Assembly: GCF_011684115.1 (NCBI RefSeq)
Contig: NZ_JAADJV010000001.1
Span: 1,612,001 to 1,676,000, forward strand
Source: Rahnella aceris
Lineage (GTDB): Bacteria > Pseudomonadota > Gammaproteobacteria > Enterobacterales > Enterobacteriaceae
DNA length: 64,000 nt
Direction of reading: 5' to 3'
The notes beneath the pieces were generated by a model. The model saw nothing but the letters and a program-made list of their open reading frames with translations. It searched no databases and was not told where the DNA came from. Both the position numbers and the translations under genes were made by a program. Shown here in pieces: positions 7,859-16,798 of the stretch; the stretch's first letter is position 1, and every line of letters starts with the position of its first letter.

Positions 7859-9730
7859 TTATCCCTGTGCAACCCAGTGATGTTCACTGACGCGGGAATA
7901 TTTGAGTTTTTCTATCTGTACACCCGCCGGATGCACCGGCGATTTCACTTCCACATCATCAAAATTGCGTAAAACACGTTGCGTCGGATCCGCCACCGGT
8001 ACCGAACTGAGCAGGCGTTGGGTATATGGGTGTTTAGGATTACTAAACACGGCATCACGCGGGCCAATCTCGACAATCTGTCCGCTGTACATCACCGCCA
8101 CCCGGTTGGCGATCCGCTCCACCACCGCCATGTCATGTGAAATAAACAGCCAGGCAACGCCGGTATCACGCTGAAGATCCATCATCAGATTGACCACCTG
8201 CGCCTGAATCGATACATCCAGCGCAGACACGGCCTCGTCGGCAATAATCACCTGTGGCTGCAATGCCATGGCACGCGCGATGGCAATACGCTGACGTTGC
8301 CCGCCGGAGAATTCGTGCGGATAGCGCCGCGCATGGAAAGGTTCAAGTCCGACACTTTTCAGCAGCTGATTGACCACCGGCGTGGCATCAGCCAGAGACT
8401 TTTTCAGGCCATGCAGTAATAAAGGTTCGGCAATGGAAAACCCGACGGTCAGACGCGGATTGAGCGAGGCGTAGGGATCCTGAAACACCATCTGGATCTG
8501 ACGACGGACAGCCTGAAACGGGGTGTCGCGCATCAGGGTAATTTCTTTACCTTCGAGGTGAATGCTTTCGGATTCGCTGCCCACCAGCCGCAAAATCGCG
8601 CGACCGGTAGTGGATTTGCCGCAACCGCTCTCGCCTACCAGTGCCAGCGTTTCGCCCGGCCAGATAGAGAAGTCGATTTGTTCAACGGCGTGAACTTCTT
8701 TGGTCACGCGTGACAACACGCCGGAGCGGATCGGGTAACAGACACGCAACCCGCGCACATCGAGCAACGGCGGCGCATCGTAGTTGGCGGTTTTCTGATC
8801 GCCATCACCCGCTGAAATGTGAGGATGATCACCTGCAACCGATTGCTTTTCTGGCGAAATATTTTGGCCGGTTTTATCTCTTAACAGCGGGAAGCGGCGC
8901 GGCCATTTCAGCCCCTGCATGTCGCCCAGTTTCGGTACGGCGGCCAGCAAGGCGCGGGTATAAGGATGCTGTGCGTTGGCGAAAATTTCCGTCACACTGC
9001 CCTGCTCCACCACCTGGCCCTGATACATCACCACCACCCGATCGGCAATTTCCGCCACCACGCCCATGTCATGGGTGATAAACAGAACCGACATATCGGT
9101 GCCCTGTTGCAGGTCGCGCAGAATTTGCAGGATACGCGCCTGTACCGTGACATCCAGCGCCGTCGTGGGTTCGTCGGCAATCAGCAGCGCCGGATCGCAG
9201 GCCAGCGCCTGCGCAATCATCACGCGCTGACGCATGCCACCGGAAAGTTCATGCGGGTAACATTTAAGGATACGTTCAACGTCAGGAATACGAACCTGTT
9301 TCAGCAGCTCGCGGGCTTTGTTCAGCGCCGTGGCTTTATTCGCCATGCCGTGATCCAGCAGCCCTTCCGTAAGCTGATCGCCTACACGCAGCACCGGATT
9401 GAGCGAGGTCATCGGCTCCTGAAAAATCATCGACATTTCCTGCCCGCGCAGTTTGCGGCGCGATTCTGCCGACAGCGACGTCAGGGTATGACATTCGCCG
9501 TTGCGGCCAAAAAACTCGATACTTCCCGCATCGACGTGCGCCGAATCCGGCAGCAAACCCATGACACTCAGTGAAGTGACGGACTTACCGGATCCGCTTT
9601 CGCCCACCACCGCCACCACTTCACCTTTATTAATAGAGAAGGAAACGCCTTTCAGCGCCTGCGTTTTGCCTTGCCGGCCGGAAAATGTCACCGACAAATC
9701 GTTAATCTGCAAAATGGGCACTGTCATCAA
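7859..9730 (-). CDS. fused double ATPase of peptide ABC transporter (GsiA-like)
   Basis: A 623-residue protein with two ABC ATPase domains in tandem, exactly the length of E. coli GsiA. The first half has Walker A GESGSGKS (about 42-49), signature SGGMRQR and Walker B LLIADEPT. The second half has [15 protein letters not shown] and [12 protein letters not shown]. Each half ends with the oligopeptide-transporter C-terminal extension ([12 protein letters not shown] and [12 protein letters not shown]). One polypeptide therefore provides both ATP sites that in Dpp and Opp systems come from separate D and F subunits. It lies 27 bases after the dipeptide epimerase gene and 36 bases before the binding-protein gene. 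Confidence 0.92.
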   Translation of the reverse strand: MMTVPILQINDLSVTFSGRQGKTQALKGVSFSINKGEVVAVVGESGSGKSVTSLSVMGLLPDSAHVDAGSIEFFGRNGECHTLTSLSAESRRKLRGQEMSMIFQEPMTSLNPVLRVGDQLTEGLLDHGMANKATALNKARELLKQVRIPDVERILKCYPHELSGGMRQRVMIAQALACDPALLIADEPTTALDVTVQARILQILRDLQQGTDMSVLFITHDMGVVAEIADRVVVMYQGQVVEQGSVTEIFANAQHPYTRALLAAVPKLGDMQGLKWPRRFPLLRDKTGQNISPEKQSVAGDHPHISAGDGDQKTANYDAPPLLDVRGLRVCYPIRSGVLSRVTKEVHAVEQIDFSIWPGETLALVGESGCGKSTTGRAILRLVGSESESIHLEGKEITLMRDTPFQAVRRQIQMVFQDPYASLNPRLTVGFSIAEPLLLHGLKKSLADATPVVNQLLKSVGLEPFHARRYPHEFSGGQRQRIAIARAMALQPQVIIADEAVSALDVSIQAQVVNLMMDLQRDTGVAWLFISHDMAVVERIANRVAVMYSGQIVEIGPRDAVFSNPKHPYTQRLLSSVPVADPTQRVLRNFDDVEVKSPVHPAGVQIEKLKYSRVSEHHWVAQG

Positions 9731-9757
9731 TAAACGCCTCCTTTATAAGTTGAACTG

Positions 9758-10723
9758 TTAAAGCCAGACTTCACCGTTTTCATAGCGCAATGCCGGTTCA
9801 GCGTCCTGCGCCAGCCAGATCGGGCCATCAAGATCGACACGTTCCGCCTGCACCGCTACCGGCAGCGCCGCCTCCATCGCAATGGATGAGCCCAGCATGC
9901 AACCGACCATAATGCGCAGATTGAACTGCCGAGCCACATCGGTCATGGCCAGCGCTTCTGTCAGGCCACCACATTTGTCGAGCTTGATATTGATCATCTC
10001 GTAACGGTCGCGCAGCCCTGCAATATCCGCACGCTCATGACAGCTTTCGTCGGCGCAGACAGGAACAGGATGCAAACAACGCACCAGATCTTTGTCATTA
10101 CCGGCAGGAAGGGGTTGTTCGATCATCGCCACGTTGAATTCATGCAGCGCCTGAAACAGGCTGCCGAGATCCAAACCCAGCCAGGATTCGTTAGCGTCCA
10201 CCACCAGCGTAGCCTGCGGTGCCGTGGCGCGGATGGCGGCCACTTTCTCGATAATCTGCTCGCGGTCGAGTTTGATTTTCAGCAACTTCGCGCCACCGGC
10301 AACTGCCACGGCGGCGGCATTGGCCATATTTTCCAGCGAATCCAGACTCAGGGTTTCGGCGGTAATCACCGAAACAGGCTTAGGCATATCAAGCAGTTGC
10401 CACAGGTCTTTGCCCTGTTTTGCCGCATCGAGACGCCACATTGCACAATCGAGGGCATTGCGCGCTGAGCCAACCGGCAACGCCTGTTGCAGCGCCTCGC
10501 GGCTCAGTCCCTGTTCCACCTGCGGACGGATAAGTTCCAGTTGCTCGCCAACGCTGTGCGGGGATTCCTGATAATGTGCGGTCGGTGTGCATTCCCCGAC
10601 GGCGGTAAATTCACCGTCCGTCAGGTAAACACGTACCACCGTGACGGCGGTGCGGATACCACGGGAAATCGCAAATGGTTTTGCCAGCGGCAGTTCGACG
10701 GACTGGAAAGTCATCTGGATCAT
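9758..10723 (-). CDS. enolase-superfamily dipeptide epimerase (L-Ala-D/L-Glu epimerase, YcjG-like)
   Basis: A 321-residue enzyme, the same length as E. coli YcjG, which epimerises L-Ala-D-Glu from murein to L-Ala-L-Glu. The superfamily active site is visible: the KIK motif in LLKIKLDRE, metal-ligating acids in VVDANESW, MIEQPLPAG and CADES, and the second catalytic lysine in NIKLDKCGG. The start at 10723 was chosen because its ATG overlaps the TGA of the preceding gene by one base (TGATG, typical translational coupling) and has AAGGAA upstream; the frame is open to 10744. Homologues paired with DUF1611 proteins have been described as DgcA, acting on N-acetyl-glutamate; the pairing here makes that role a serious alternative to murein dipeptide epimerisation. 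Confidence 0.88.
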   Translation of the reverse strand: MIQMTFQSVELPLAKPFAISRGIRTAVTVVRVYLTDGEFTAVGECTPTAHYQESPHSVGEQLELIRPQVEQGLSREALQQALPVGSARNALDCAMWRLDAAKQGKDLWQLLDMPKPVSVITAETLSLDSLENMANAAAVAVAGGAKLLKIKLDREQIIEKVAAIRATAPQATLVVDANESWLGLDLGSLFQALHEFNVAMIEQPLPAGNDKDLVRCLHPVPVCADESCHERADIAGLRDRYEMINIKLDKCGGLTEALAMTDVARQFNLRIMVGCMLGSSIAMEAALPVAVQAERVDLDGPIWLAQDAEPALRYENGEVWL

Positions 10724-11733
10724 CAGGTGTTTTCCTTGATCCATTGCGCGATATTTTTGATACCGAAACGCACCGGATCGGTGGCCGGTACGCCGAATTC
10801 TTCGCTGATTTCCGCCAGCGCGATTTTGGCTTCTTCTTCACTGACGGAGGAGGTGTTAAGCGAGAAACCGGCGAGTCTTACGCCAGGGCTGGTCAGGCTG
10901 GCTGCCGCCAGATTGGTATCGAGACACTGGCGCAGCGTGGGCATAAACTGATGTGGCAGATGGCGCATGTGCGGACGACCAAGCTCGTGACACATCACTA
11001 ATAAATGTGCCTGTGCGCCATGAATCAATCCCATGCTGACACCGGCAAAAGACGGATGATACAGCGAGCCCTGACCTTCAATGATGTCCCAGTGATCGTC
11101 ATCGTTCGCCGGGGAAAGCGCTTCGACAGCACCGGAAATGAAGTCGGCAATCACCGCATCAATGGCAATACCGGCACCGGCCACCAGCACACCGGTCTGG
11201 CCGGTAGCGCGGAAATCAGCGTTCAAATCCAGCTCACGCATGGCCGCTTCAAGCGCCAGCGAGGTGTACATTTTGCCGACCGAGCAATCTGTGCCGACAG
11301 TCAGAATGCGTTTGCCGCTACGTTTCATGCCGGTGCCGGTATCCAGCGCCGGTTGCATGTGGCGCACATCGAACAGTTGCACATTATTTTCAGCGGCCAG
11401 CGCAACCAGCTCAGGGATGTCGTTCAGCCCCTGATGCAGACCGTTCGCCACATTCAGACCGGCGCTGATGGCCGCTTTGATCGAATCAATCCAGTGTGCT
11501 GGTAATTTACCGCCTGAATTTGCGGTGCCCAGCACCATGGTTTTCGCGCCCTGCGCTTTCGCCGTGGCGATATCCAGATCCGGCAACCCTAAGGACACAG
11601 AATCCGTTGCCAGACGAATTTGTCCGACACAAGCTTCAGGACGCCAGACGTGAATACCGCGCGCTGTTTTCGCCGCCAGCGGATCCATCACATCACCAAG
11701 AAATAAAAGATACGGCTTTGGAATTTGCTGCAT
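10723..11733 (-). CDS. DUF1611 family protein (DgcN-type, P-loop)
   Basis: A 336-residue DUF1611 protein. A P-loop of the form GTDCSVGK at residues 147-154 points to nucleotide or acetyl-CoA binding, and the N-terminal half has a Rossmann-like domain. Members paired with a dipeptide-epimerase homologue have been reported as D-glutamate N-acetyltransferases (DgcN); I recall this from the literature and cannot test it here. It is the first gene of the nine-gene operon and is translationally coupled to the epimerase gene. The context supports a role in handling D-glutamate or D-Glu peptides released by the co-encoded peptidases. The start at 11733 is the only clear ATG near the family start. Confidence 0.82.
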   Translation of the reverse strand: MQQIPKPYLLFLGDVMDPLAAKTARGIHVWRPEACVGQIRLATDSVSLGLPDLDIATAKAQGAKTMVLGTANSGGKLPAHWIDSIKAAISAGLNVANGLHQGLNDIPELVALAAENNVQLFDVRHMQPALDTGTGMKRSGKRILTVGTDCSVGKMYTSLALEAAMRELDLNADFRATGQTGVLVAGAGIAIDAVIADFISGAVEALSPANDDDHWDIIEGQGSLYHPSFAGVSMGLIHGAQAHLLVMCHELGRPHMRHLPHQFMPTLRQCLDTNLAAASLTSPGVRLAGFSLNTSSVSEEEAKIALAEISEEFGVPATDPVRFGIKNIAQWIKENT

Positions 11734-11838
11734 GTCAGTTTCTCCGGGGTCTATTTTTTTGAATGGGGTTTTAATCAGACTGCAGAGAATATTCCACGGG
11801 AGAAACCGGCTGACGAATACTTGTTTGGGTCTGGGGTA

Positions 11839-11851
11839 TAACCTTAGGCTA
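11839..11851. promoter_or_regulatory. candidate LysR-type operator upstream of the peptide operon
   Basis: TAACCTTAGGCTA is a 13-base near-perfect palindrome (two arm mismatches plus the centre), compatible with the T-N11-A pattern bound by LysR regulators. It lies about 105 bases upstream of the first gene. The only LysR gene in the window is the last gene of that operon. Assignment is by position and symmetry only. Confidence 0.4.
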
Positions 11852-11933
11852 TAGAGTTAGATATATGAATTTATTGTGGTTATTTGAGAAGAGAAACGGG
11901 GGCGGCCTGGGAGGCATTACACGAAATCACAGG

Positions 11934-11968
11934 TATAAAAAAAGGCAGAGCCAATGAACTCTGCCTTT
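11934..11968 (-). terminator. intrinsic terminator of the porin gene
   Basis: A ten-base perfect stem AAAGGCAGAG / CTCTGCCTTT with an eight-base loop, followed on the minus strand by a run of T. It lies 50 bases beyond the porin stop and isolates the porin from the peptide operon downstream. Confidence 0.85.
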
Positions 11969-12018
11969 GCGATTACCTTTTTCAGACACAGAATGGGGTA
12001 ATAATTTAGTTCACTAAC

Positions 12019-13098
12019 TTAGAAGCGGTAAGTCAGTGCTACAGCAACGATGTCGTCAGAGCTTACGCCCAGTTTGTTGTTGTCATCGATCTGGTTGATC
12101 ATGTAGTCAACATAGGTGTACATGTTTTTGTTGAAGTAGTAAGTCGCACCGATTTCGAAGTATTTAACCAGGTCCGCATCACCCACACCTTCAACATCTT
12201 TCGCTTTAGACTGCACGTAACCGATTGAAGGACGCAGACCGTTTTCGAACTGATACTGCGCAACTAACTCATAACCCTGAGTTTTGTTAGCGTAGCCGCT
12301 CGTGGAGCCCACGGTGACTGGCGCCTGGTTACGGGTTTCGTTGTACATCGCTGCCAGATAAATCTGGTGAGCGTCATATTTCAGGCCAGTTGCCCATGCA
12401 GAAGCTTTGTCGCCAGCACCGATTGTGGCGTTGGTTTGTGCGTTAGTACGGTCAGAAGAAGAACCCGCAATAACTGCACCGATGCCGGAACCTGCGATAT
12501 CTTCATAATCGATGGATGCGCCGTAACCGTCGCCGTTGCCTTTAGACGCTGAACGACCGTCGTTTTCGTTTTTACCCTGGTATTGCAGGGCGATGTTCAG
12601 GCCGGTAACCAGACCGAAGAAGTCCTGGTTACGGTAAGTTGCCAGACCACTTGAACGACCCACCATGAAGTTGTCATTGTTAGCAGTATCACCACCAAAC
12701 TCAGGCAGCATATCGGTGAAGCCCAGTGCGTCGTAAACCACACCGTAGTTACGACCGAAATCGATAGAACCGAAATCTTTCACTTTCAGACCCGCAAAGC
12801 CCAGACGGGTTTTATTGCCCAGGTCGCCCTGAGATTCTGCGTGGTTAGCCTGAATGTTATATTCCCACTGGCCATAACCGGTCAGTGTGTCGTTAATTTG
12901 AGTTTCGCCTTTAAAGCCCAGACGCGCATAAGTCATGTCGCCGTCAGAACTTTTATCATCGGAGAAATAATGCTTAGCGGTTACACGACCATACAGGTCC
13001 AGTTTGTTACCGTCTTTATTATAGATTTCACTCGCGTTTGCGGTAGATCCCACTGCAATTAAAGAGACCGCTAAGGCCAACACACTGCGCTTCATCAT
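12019..13098 (-). CDS. general porin, OmpC/OmpF family
   Basis: A 359-residue trimeric outer-membrane porin. The signal peptide ([17 protein letters not shown]) is cleaved before [16 protein letters not shown], the classic mature N-terminus. The eyelet loop region with [18 protein letters not shown] corresponds to loop L3 (PEFGGDT). The chain ends in VALTYRF with the terminal Phe needed for BamA recognition. Two tandem ATGs occur (13098 and 13095), with AAGGAAAC upstream. It is monocistronic, with its own terminator. Whether it is the orthologue of OmpC or OmpF cannot be decided from sequence features alone. Regulation by OmpR is likely from family knowledge; I could not define OmpR boxes with confidence. 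Confidence 0.9.
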   Translation of the reverse strand: MMKRSVLALAVSLIAVGSTANASEIYNKDGNKLDLYGRVTAKHYFSDDKSSDGDMTYARLGFKGETQINDTLTGYGQWEYNIQANHAESQGDLGNKTRLGFAGLKVKDFGSIDFGRNYGVVYDALGFTDMLPEFGGDTANNDNFMVGRSSGLATYRNQDFFGLVTGLNIALQYQGKNENDGRSASKGNGDGYGASIDYEDIAGSGIGAVIAGSSSDRTNAQTNATIGAGDKASAWATGLKYDAHQIYLAAMYNETRNQAPVTVGSTSGYANKTQGYELVAQYQFENGLRPSIGYVQSKAKDVEGVGDADLVKYFEIGATYYFNKNMYTYVDYMINQIDDNNKLGVSSDDIVAVALTYRF

Positions 13099-13660
13099 TA
13101 TTTAAGTTTCCTTGATTTTTTATAAAGGAGTTCTCATGCCCGCTTTCTTTTATATATCTGGAATATCGGGCTGTGAGTATTTGTACATGTTTTGAAATAC
13201 GTCTGTCTGTAAAACGATTCGAACCTTAACACTGAGCACGAAAAGTTAAAATGGAAAAGTTCGCCTCATTAAGTCTTTTTTGCGTAAAGAGTTGTAACAT
13301 AATATTTCTGTTATAAGCCGCTAACCCCCTGATTATATGCGCTTTTAGCATAACGTTTTGCACCATAACGGTGCGGTGCATTTTTTTGGTGCAAAACAGG
13401 TCTCGCATTGTAAAGTTATTGCAACCGAGATCACCTTTATCAAAAGGTTTTTATCTGTTAACAATCGTTAATGAATTAAGGAGGAATTTAGACGCGTTGC
13501 ATTTAAATGGTGCATAGCAGGGTAATTATCACAAGGGTAAGTTCATTATCACATTAATAGAAAAAGCAGCCATAAGATTTTTGTACTACGCAATTTTTTT
13601 CGAATTAGGATTTTCGCTAAAGATATTGAGCAAAATAAAGTCAAATTAAAGGAAATAATA
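13099..13660. other. long AT-rich region upstream of the porin
   Basis: About 560 bases with no gene I can support. It should hold the porin promoter and a long leader on the minus strand. The stretch TACATGTTTTGAAATAC around 13186-13201 resembles OmpR box halves but is only suggestive. A hairpin followed by seven T lies on the plus strand at 13359-13387. No sequence like the start of E. coli MicF was recognised. Confidence 0.5.
13359..13387 (+). terminator. terminator-like hairpin upstream of the porin (plus strand)
   Basis: TGCACC (13359-13364) pairs with GGTGCA (13375-13380), directly followed by TTTTTTT; an alternative inner pairing of GCACC with GGTGC at 13370-13374 also exists. No annotated plus-strand gene lies upstream, so if functional it would end an unannotated transcript such as a small RNA divergent from the porin gene. 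Confidence 0.4.
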
Positions 13661-13816
13661 ATGACCTGCGTGATTGAATTGAACGAAAGTGAATATTTTT
13701 ACCTGCCCGAATCGCATCATTTTTATTCAAAACGGGCTTTTACTAAAAAGAAAATATTAAAAGAGAGGGCAGACTTGAGAAGGATAGGGAAATTTTTAGG
13801 GAGACTTTACTTTTGA
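13661..13816 (+). CDS. small ORF of unknown function (51 aa)
   Basis: An ATG at 13661 has AAAGGA seven bases upstream and opens 51 codons to a TGA at 13814-13816. The product begins MTCVIELNESEYFYLPES and has a strongly basic C-terminal half (KRAFTKKKILKERADLRR). It has no signal peptide or membrane segment. It is not recognised as any family I know. The ribosome site and charge pattern favour a real gene; the AT-rich setting and lack of conserved context argue caution. Confidence 0.45.
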   Translation: MTCVIELNESEYFYLPESHHFYSKRAFTKKKILKERADLRRIGKFLGRLYF

Positions 13817-13834
13817 GTGGCGATTATTTCGCCG

Positions 13835-13864
13835 TTCCAACCCTCTCCTTTGCAGGAGAGGGTA
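13835..13864. repeat. REP-like palindrome (short single copy)
   Basis: CCCTCTCCTTTGCAGGAGAGGG preceded by TTCCAA (described in two parts: stems CCCTCTCC and GGAGAGGG). It is a degenerate arm of the family, just after the stop of the ABC exporter gene, where it may act as the 3' end of that transcript. Confidence 0.6.
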
Positions 13865-13870
13865 CAAAAA

Positions 13871-15583
13871 TTAACGGAACTGTGCGGCGTGGAGTTGTGC
13901 ATAACGCCCCTGATGAGCCAGCAGTGATTCATGCGTACCCTGCTCAACAATGCCTTCTTTATCGACCACGATAATACGGTCAGCGTTCTGAATCGTCGCC
14001 AGACGATGGGCAATCACCAGCGTGGTCCGGCCCTCAGAAAGCTCCGCCAGCGACTGCTGGATAGCCTGCTCGGTGGCAGTATCCAGTGCAGACGTGGCTT
14101 CGTCGAGGATCAGGATTGGCGGGTTTTTCAGGAAAATCCGCGCAATCGACAGGCGTTGCTTCTGCCCGCCGGAAAGCTTCACGCCCCGCTCGCCAATCAC
14201 CGTGTCCATGCCCAGCGGCAGTGCGTCAATGACGTCATCAAGGCGTGCGCGGCTGGCAGCCAGGCGGATTTCTGCTTCGCTGGCACCGAGCTTACCGTAC
14301 GCAATGTTCTCGCGGATCGTCCCGCCAAACAGGAACACATCCTGCTGCACGATGCCGATGTTATGACGCAACGAGGTCTGCGTCATGTCGCGGATATCAA
14401 TGCCATCGATGGTGATACTGCCGCTGTCCAGCTCATAAAAACGGGGCAGCAGCGAACACAAGGTGGTTTTTCCCGCACCGGAAGGCCCGACGAATGCCAG
14501 TGTTTCTCCGGCATTAATAGAAAGCGTGATGCCATTGAGAATTTTGCTGACTGACGTATAGCCGAACACCACGTTGTCATAATGAATATCGCCGCGCAGA
14601 TGGCTGACCACCTGAGCGCCCGGCCGGTCCGTGATATCCGGCGCGGTATCAATAAGCTGCGTGAAGCGTTTGAAACCAGCAATCCCTTTCGGATAGCTTT
14701 CCAGTACCGAACTGATTTTTGCCACCGGACGGAAAAACACTTCCACCAGCAGCAGGAACCCCACGAATCCGCCGTAAGTCAGCTGATCATTAATCACGTA
14801 CCAGGTTCCGGCGACCATCACGATCAACTGAACCAGACGCGTACTCAGATAGCTCAGCGTCAGGCTGGCAGTCATGATCTGATAGGCTTTCAGTTTCGTC
14901 GTGCGGTAATTATCGTTGTCAGAAGCAAACAGTTTTTGCTCATGCGCTTCGTTAGCGAAGGCTTTCACCACACGAATGCCGCCGATGCTTTCTTCTATAC
15001 GTGCGTTAAAATTACCCACCTGGCCGAACAGGCGCCGCCAGGTTTCAGTCATCTGCGCACCGTAGCGGCTGACCATCCAGGTCATCGCGGGCACAATAAT
15101 GATGGTCATCAGCGCCAGCTGGACATGCACCGTCGCCATCAGAATGAACGCGCCGATAAAGGTCATCACCGCGATAAATACATCCTCCGGCCCGTGGTGT
15201 GCCACTTCGCCCACTTCCTCCAGATCCTTGGTGACATGGGTAATGATGTGACCGGTTTTGGTATTGTCGTAATAACGGAATGACAGTTTCTGCAGATGGC
15301 TGAACGCTTCGCGACGCATGTCGGTTTCAATCCCGACGCCCAGCGCATGTCCCCAGTAGTTGACGATCGCCATCAGCGCAGTATTGAACAGATAAATCAG
15401 CAACAGACCGACCGTCGCGCCGATAATCAGCACCCAGTCGTGTGCGGGCAGCAACTTATCGATGAAGGTTTTGATCGCCATCGGAAAGCCCAGTTCCAGC
15501 AATCCGGCCAGAATGGCGCACCCGAAGTCGAGGAAGAACAGTTTTTTATAGGGCGCGTAATAAGAGAAGAAACGGCGGAGCAT
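13871..15583 (-). CDS. ABC exporter half-transporter (MsbA/LmrA type)
   Basis: A 570-residue protein with an N-terminal six-helix exporter domain (about residues 15-310) and a C-terminal ATPase. The nucleotide site is complete: Walker A GPSGAGKTT (near 367), Q-loop, signature LSGGQKQR, Walker B ILILDEATSALD and the switch His in VIAHR. Fused half-transporters of this kind work as homodimers and export lipids, drugs or peptides. There is no peptidase domain and no partner gene, so the substrate is open. A lipid or multidrug role is the default. It is monocistronic as far as can be seen; a degenerate REP-like palindrome follows the stop. Confidence 0.88.
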   Translation of the reverse strand: MLRRFFSYYAPYKKLFFLDFGCAILAGLLELGFPMAIKTFIDKLLPAHDWVLIIGATVGLLLIYLFNTALMAIVNYWGHALGVGIETDMRREAFSHLQKLSFRYYDNTKTGHIITHVTKDLEEVGEVAHHGPEDVFIAVMTFIGAFILMATVHVQLALMTIIIVPAMTWMVSRYGAQMTETWRRLFGQVGNFNARIEESIGGIRVVKAFANEAHEQKLFASDNDNYRTTKLKAYQIMTASLTLSYLSTRLVQLIVMVAGTWYVINDQLTYGGFVGFLLLVEVFFRPVAKISSVLESYPKGIAGFKRFTQLIDTAPDITDRPGAQVVSHLRGDIHYDNVVFGYTSVSKILNGITLSINAGETLAFVGPSGAGKTTLCSLLPRFYELDSGSITIDGIDIRDMTQTSLRHNIGIVQQDVFLFGGTIRENIAYGKLGASEAEIRLAASRARLDDVIDALPLGMDTVIGERGVKLSGGQKQRLSIARIFLKNPPILILDEATSALDTATEQAIQQSLAELSEGRTTLVIAHRLATIQNADRIIVVDKEGIVEQGTHESLLAHQGRYAQLHAAQFR

Positions 15584-15688
15584 CAGACATCCTCATAGAA
15601 ACGACCCGGAGGCGGGCAAGTCCGTCAGTCTAAATGAAAATGGTTATCGATAAAGATAATTTTAGACTCGCCCGCCGCAATATCGTTT

Positions 15689-15994
15689 TTACAGGACGTT
15701 GCGCACGCCGCTCAAAATCACGTCAAAGACCGCATTCAGCGCCTGCCAGGCTATCTCTGCGCTGATCGCTTCATAGGTGGTCAGCACTGCCACGAAAGTG
15801 GATTTTTGAGTCGCCAGCAAAGATTCATACTCCCCCGAACGGAAACTGCCTTTGCCCTTTTCAATCTCCCATGTCAGCTGAAGTAAGGCTTCAATCTGCG
15901 GGACGGCACTGCTTGCCACCGTATTCCAGTTTGCGCCCAGTGAAGCTTTTGCCGCATTGATTGCGCGGTCTCTTAAATCAAAAATATCACTCAT
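15689..15994 (-). CDS. unknown small protein, paired with a lipoprotein gene
   Basis: A 101-residue, mostly helical and soluble-looking protein without signal peptide. The ATG at 15994 is preceded by AGGTGA at six bases; the frame also opens at a GTG at 16003, which is less well placed. It starts 14 bases after the lipoprotein gene, so the two are likely co-transcribed. I do not recognise a family. The sequence is rich in Ala, Ser and aromatic residues with an amphipathic pattern. Confidence 0.65.
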   Translation of the reverse strand: MSDIFDLRDRAINAAKASLGANWNTVASSAVPQIEALLQLTWEIEKGKGSFRSGEYESLLATQKSTFVAVLTTYEAISAEIAWQALNAVFDVILSGVRNVL

Positions 15995-16008
15995 CCTGTT
16001 CACCTTTA

Positions 16009-16533
16009 TTATTTTTGCGATGTGCCTGAGCCATTTTTTAATACCCGCTCATACGTCAGCATTGACTGCATAATCACGGAAACCTGTTTACGCTGAATAG
16101 CGATATACGCCGGAGAATCCTGTTGCGAACAATGCTGCTTTTTATATTTGATCTGATAGAAGATATTTCTCAGGCCGAATATCTGCTGATCAATCGCAGG
16201 ATTGTTATTTAAGGCTTTGGTGCGGGATTCAATCAACGCCAGATCGGTTTCCGCGGAATTGAAGAACTGACTGTCGGGTTCAGAAAGGGGAGAAATCAGT
16301 GAAAGTGTTTGCCCTGCCACCACGGGCGCAGCCTGGCATGCAACCACCGGCACGGCGGGTTGCGTATTGTCAGCCATTGCCTGCGCAGTCCAGGTCACAA
16401 ATTGCCGGTCAGCTTTAATTTCGAATTCGGTAATTTGATTATCTAACGTCAGGTCGTACTGATGTGTGGAACACGCGGTCATTGTCATCACGACAATAAA
16501 CATCGCGACGCTGAATTTAATGATTGATTTCAA
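16009..16533 (-). CDS. predicted lipoprotein of unknown function (TTG start)
   Basis: The frame extends up to 16569, but the best start is a TTG at 16533 with AGGAGAGG four bases upstream. It gives a 174-residue protein beginning LKSIIKFSVAMFIVVMTMTAC, whose hydrophobic stretch ends in a lipobox-like MTAC. The mature part is soluble and includes CQAAPVV and KKQHCSQQ cysteines that could form a disulfide. No family is recognised. With the downstream gene it forms a two-gene unit. The lack of charged residue Asp at +2 after the cysteine (it is followed by Ser) would send it to the outer membrane by the Lol rule. Confidence 0.65.
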   Translation of the reverse strand: MKSIIKFSVAMFIVVMTMTACSTHQYDLTLDNQITEFEIKADRQFVTWTAQAMADNTQPAVPVVACQAAPVVAGQTLSLISPLSEPDSQFFNSAETDLALIESRTKALNNNPAIDQQIFGLRNIFYQIKYKKQHCSQQDSPAYIAIQRKQVSVIMQSMLTYERVLKNGSGTSQK

Positions 16534-16743
16534 AATGCCTCTCCTGTGATGAATTCCGAAGGTGGGCATTATTCCATTGCCCCTGCCTTCAAAAAATTAG
16601 TCACAAGAGAGAAACGGCGCAATCAACCGGTAAATCATTTTCAATAAATGATGGCGTCATTTTTATCATTAAAATAAATAAGCGATGAGAGATTATTTCC
16701 AGGTTAAAAACGTTCGCGTCTGTACACAGCGACAACCGTAACG

Positions 16744-16779
16744 CTCCCTCCCATCCTCCCCCTTCGCAGGGGGAGGAGC
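16744..16779. repeat. REP-like palindrome (single copy)
   Basis: CTCCCCCTTCGCAGGGGGAG preceded by CTCCCTCCCATC. It is 19 bases beyond the stop of the aminotransferase gene, again in a 3' position. Confidence 0.8.
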
Positions 16780-16798
16780 CGTCTTCCGTTGACGTTAA

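Noticed and set aside
13100..13360. MicF small RNA divergent from the porin gene
   Set aside because: None of the conserved MicF 5' sequence is present on the plus strand, only a terminator-like hairpin further on.
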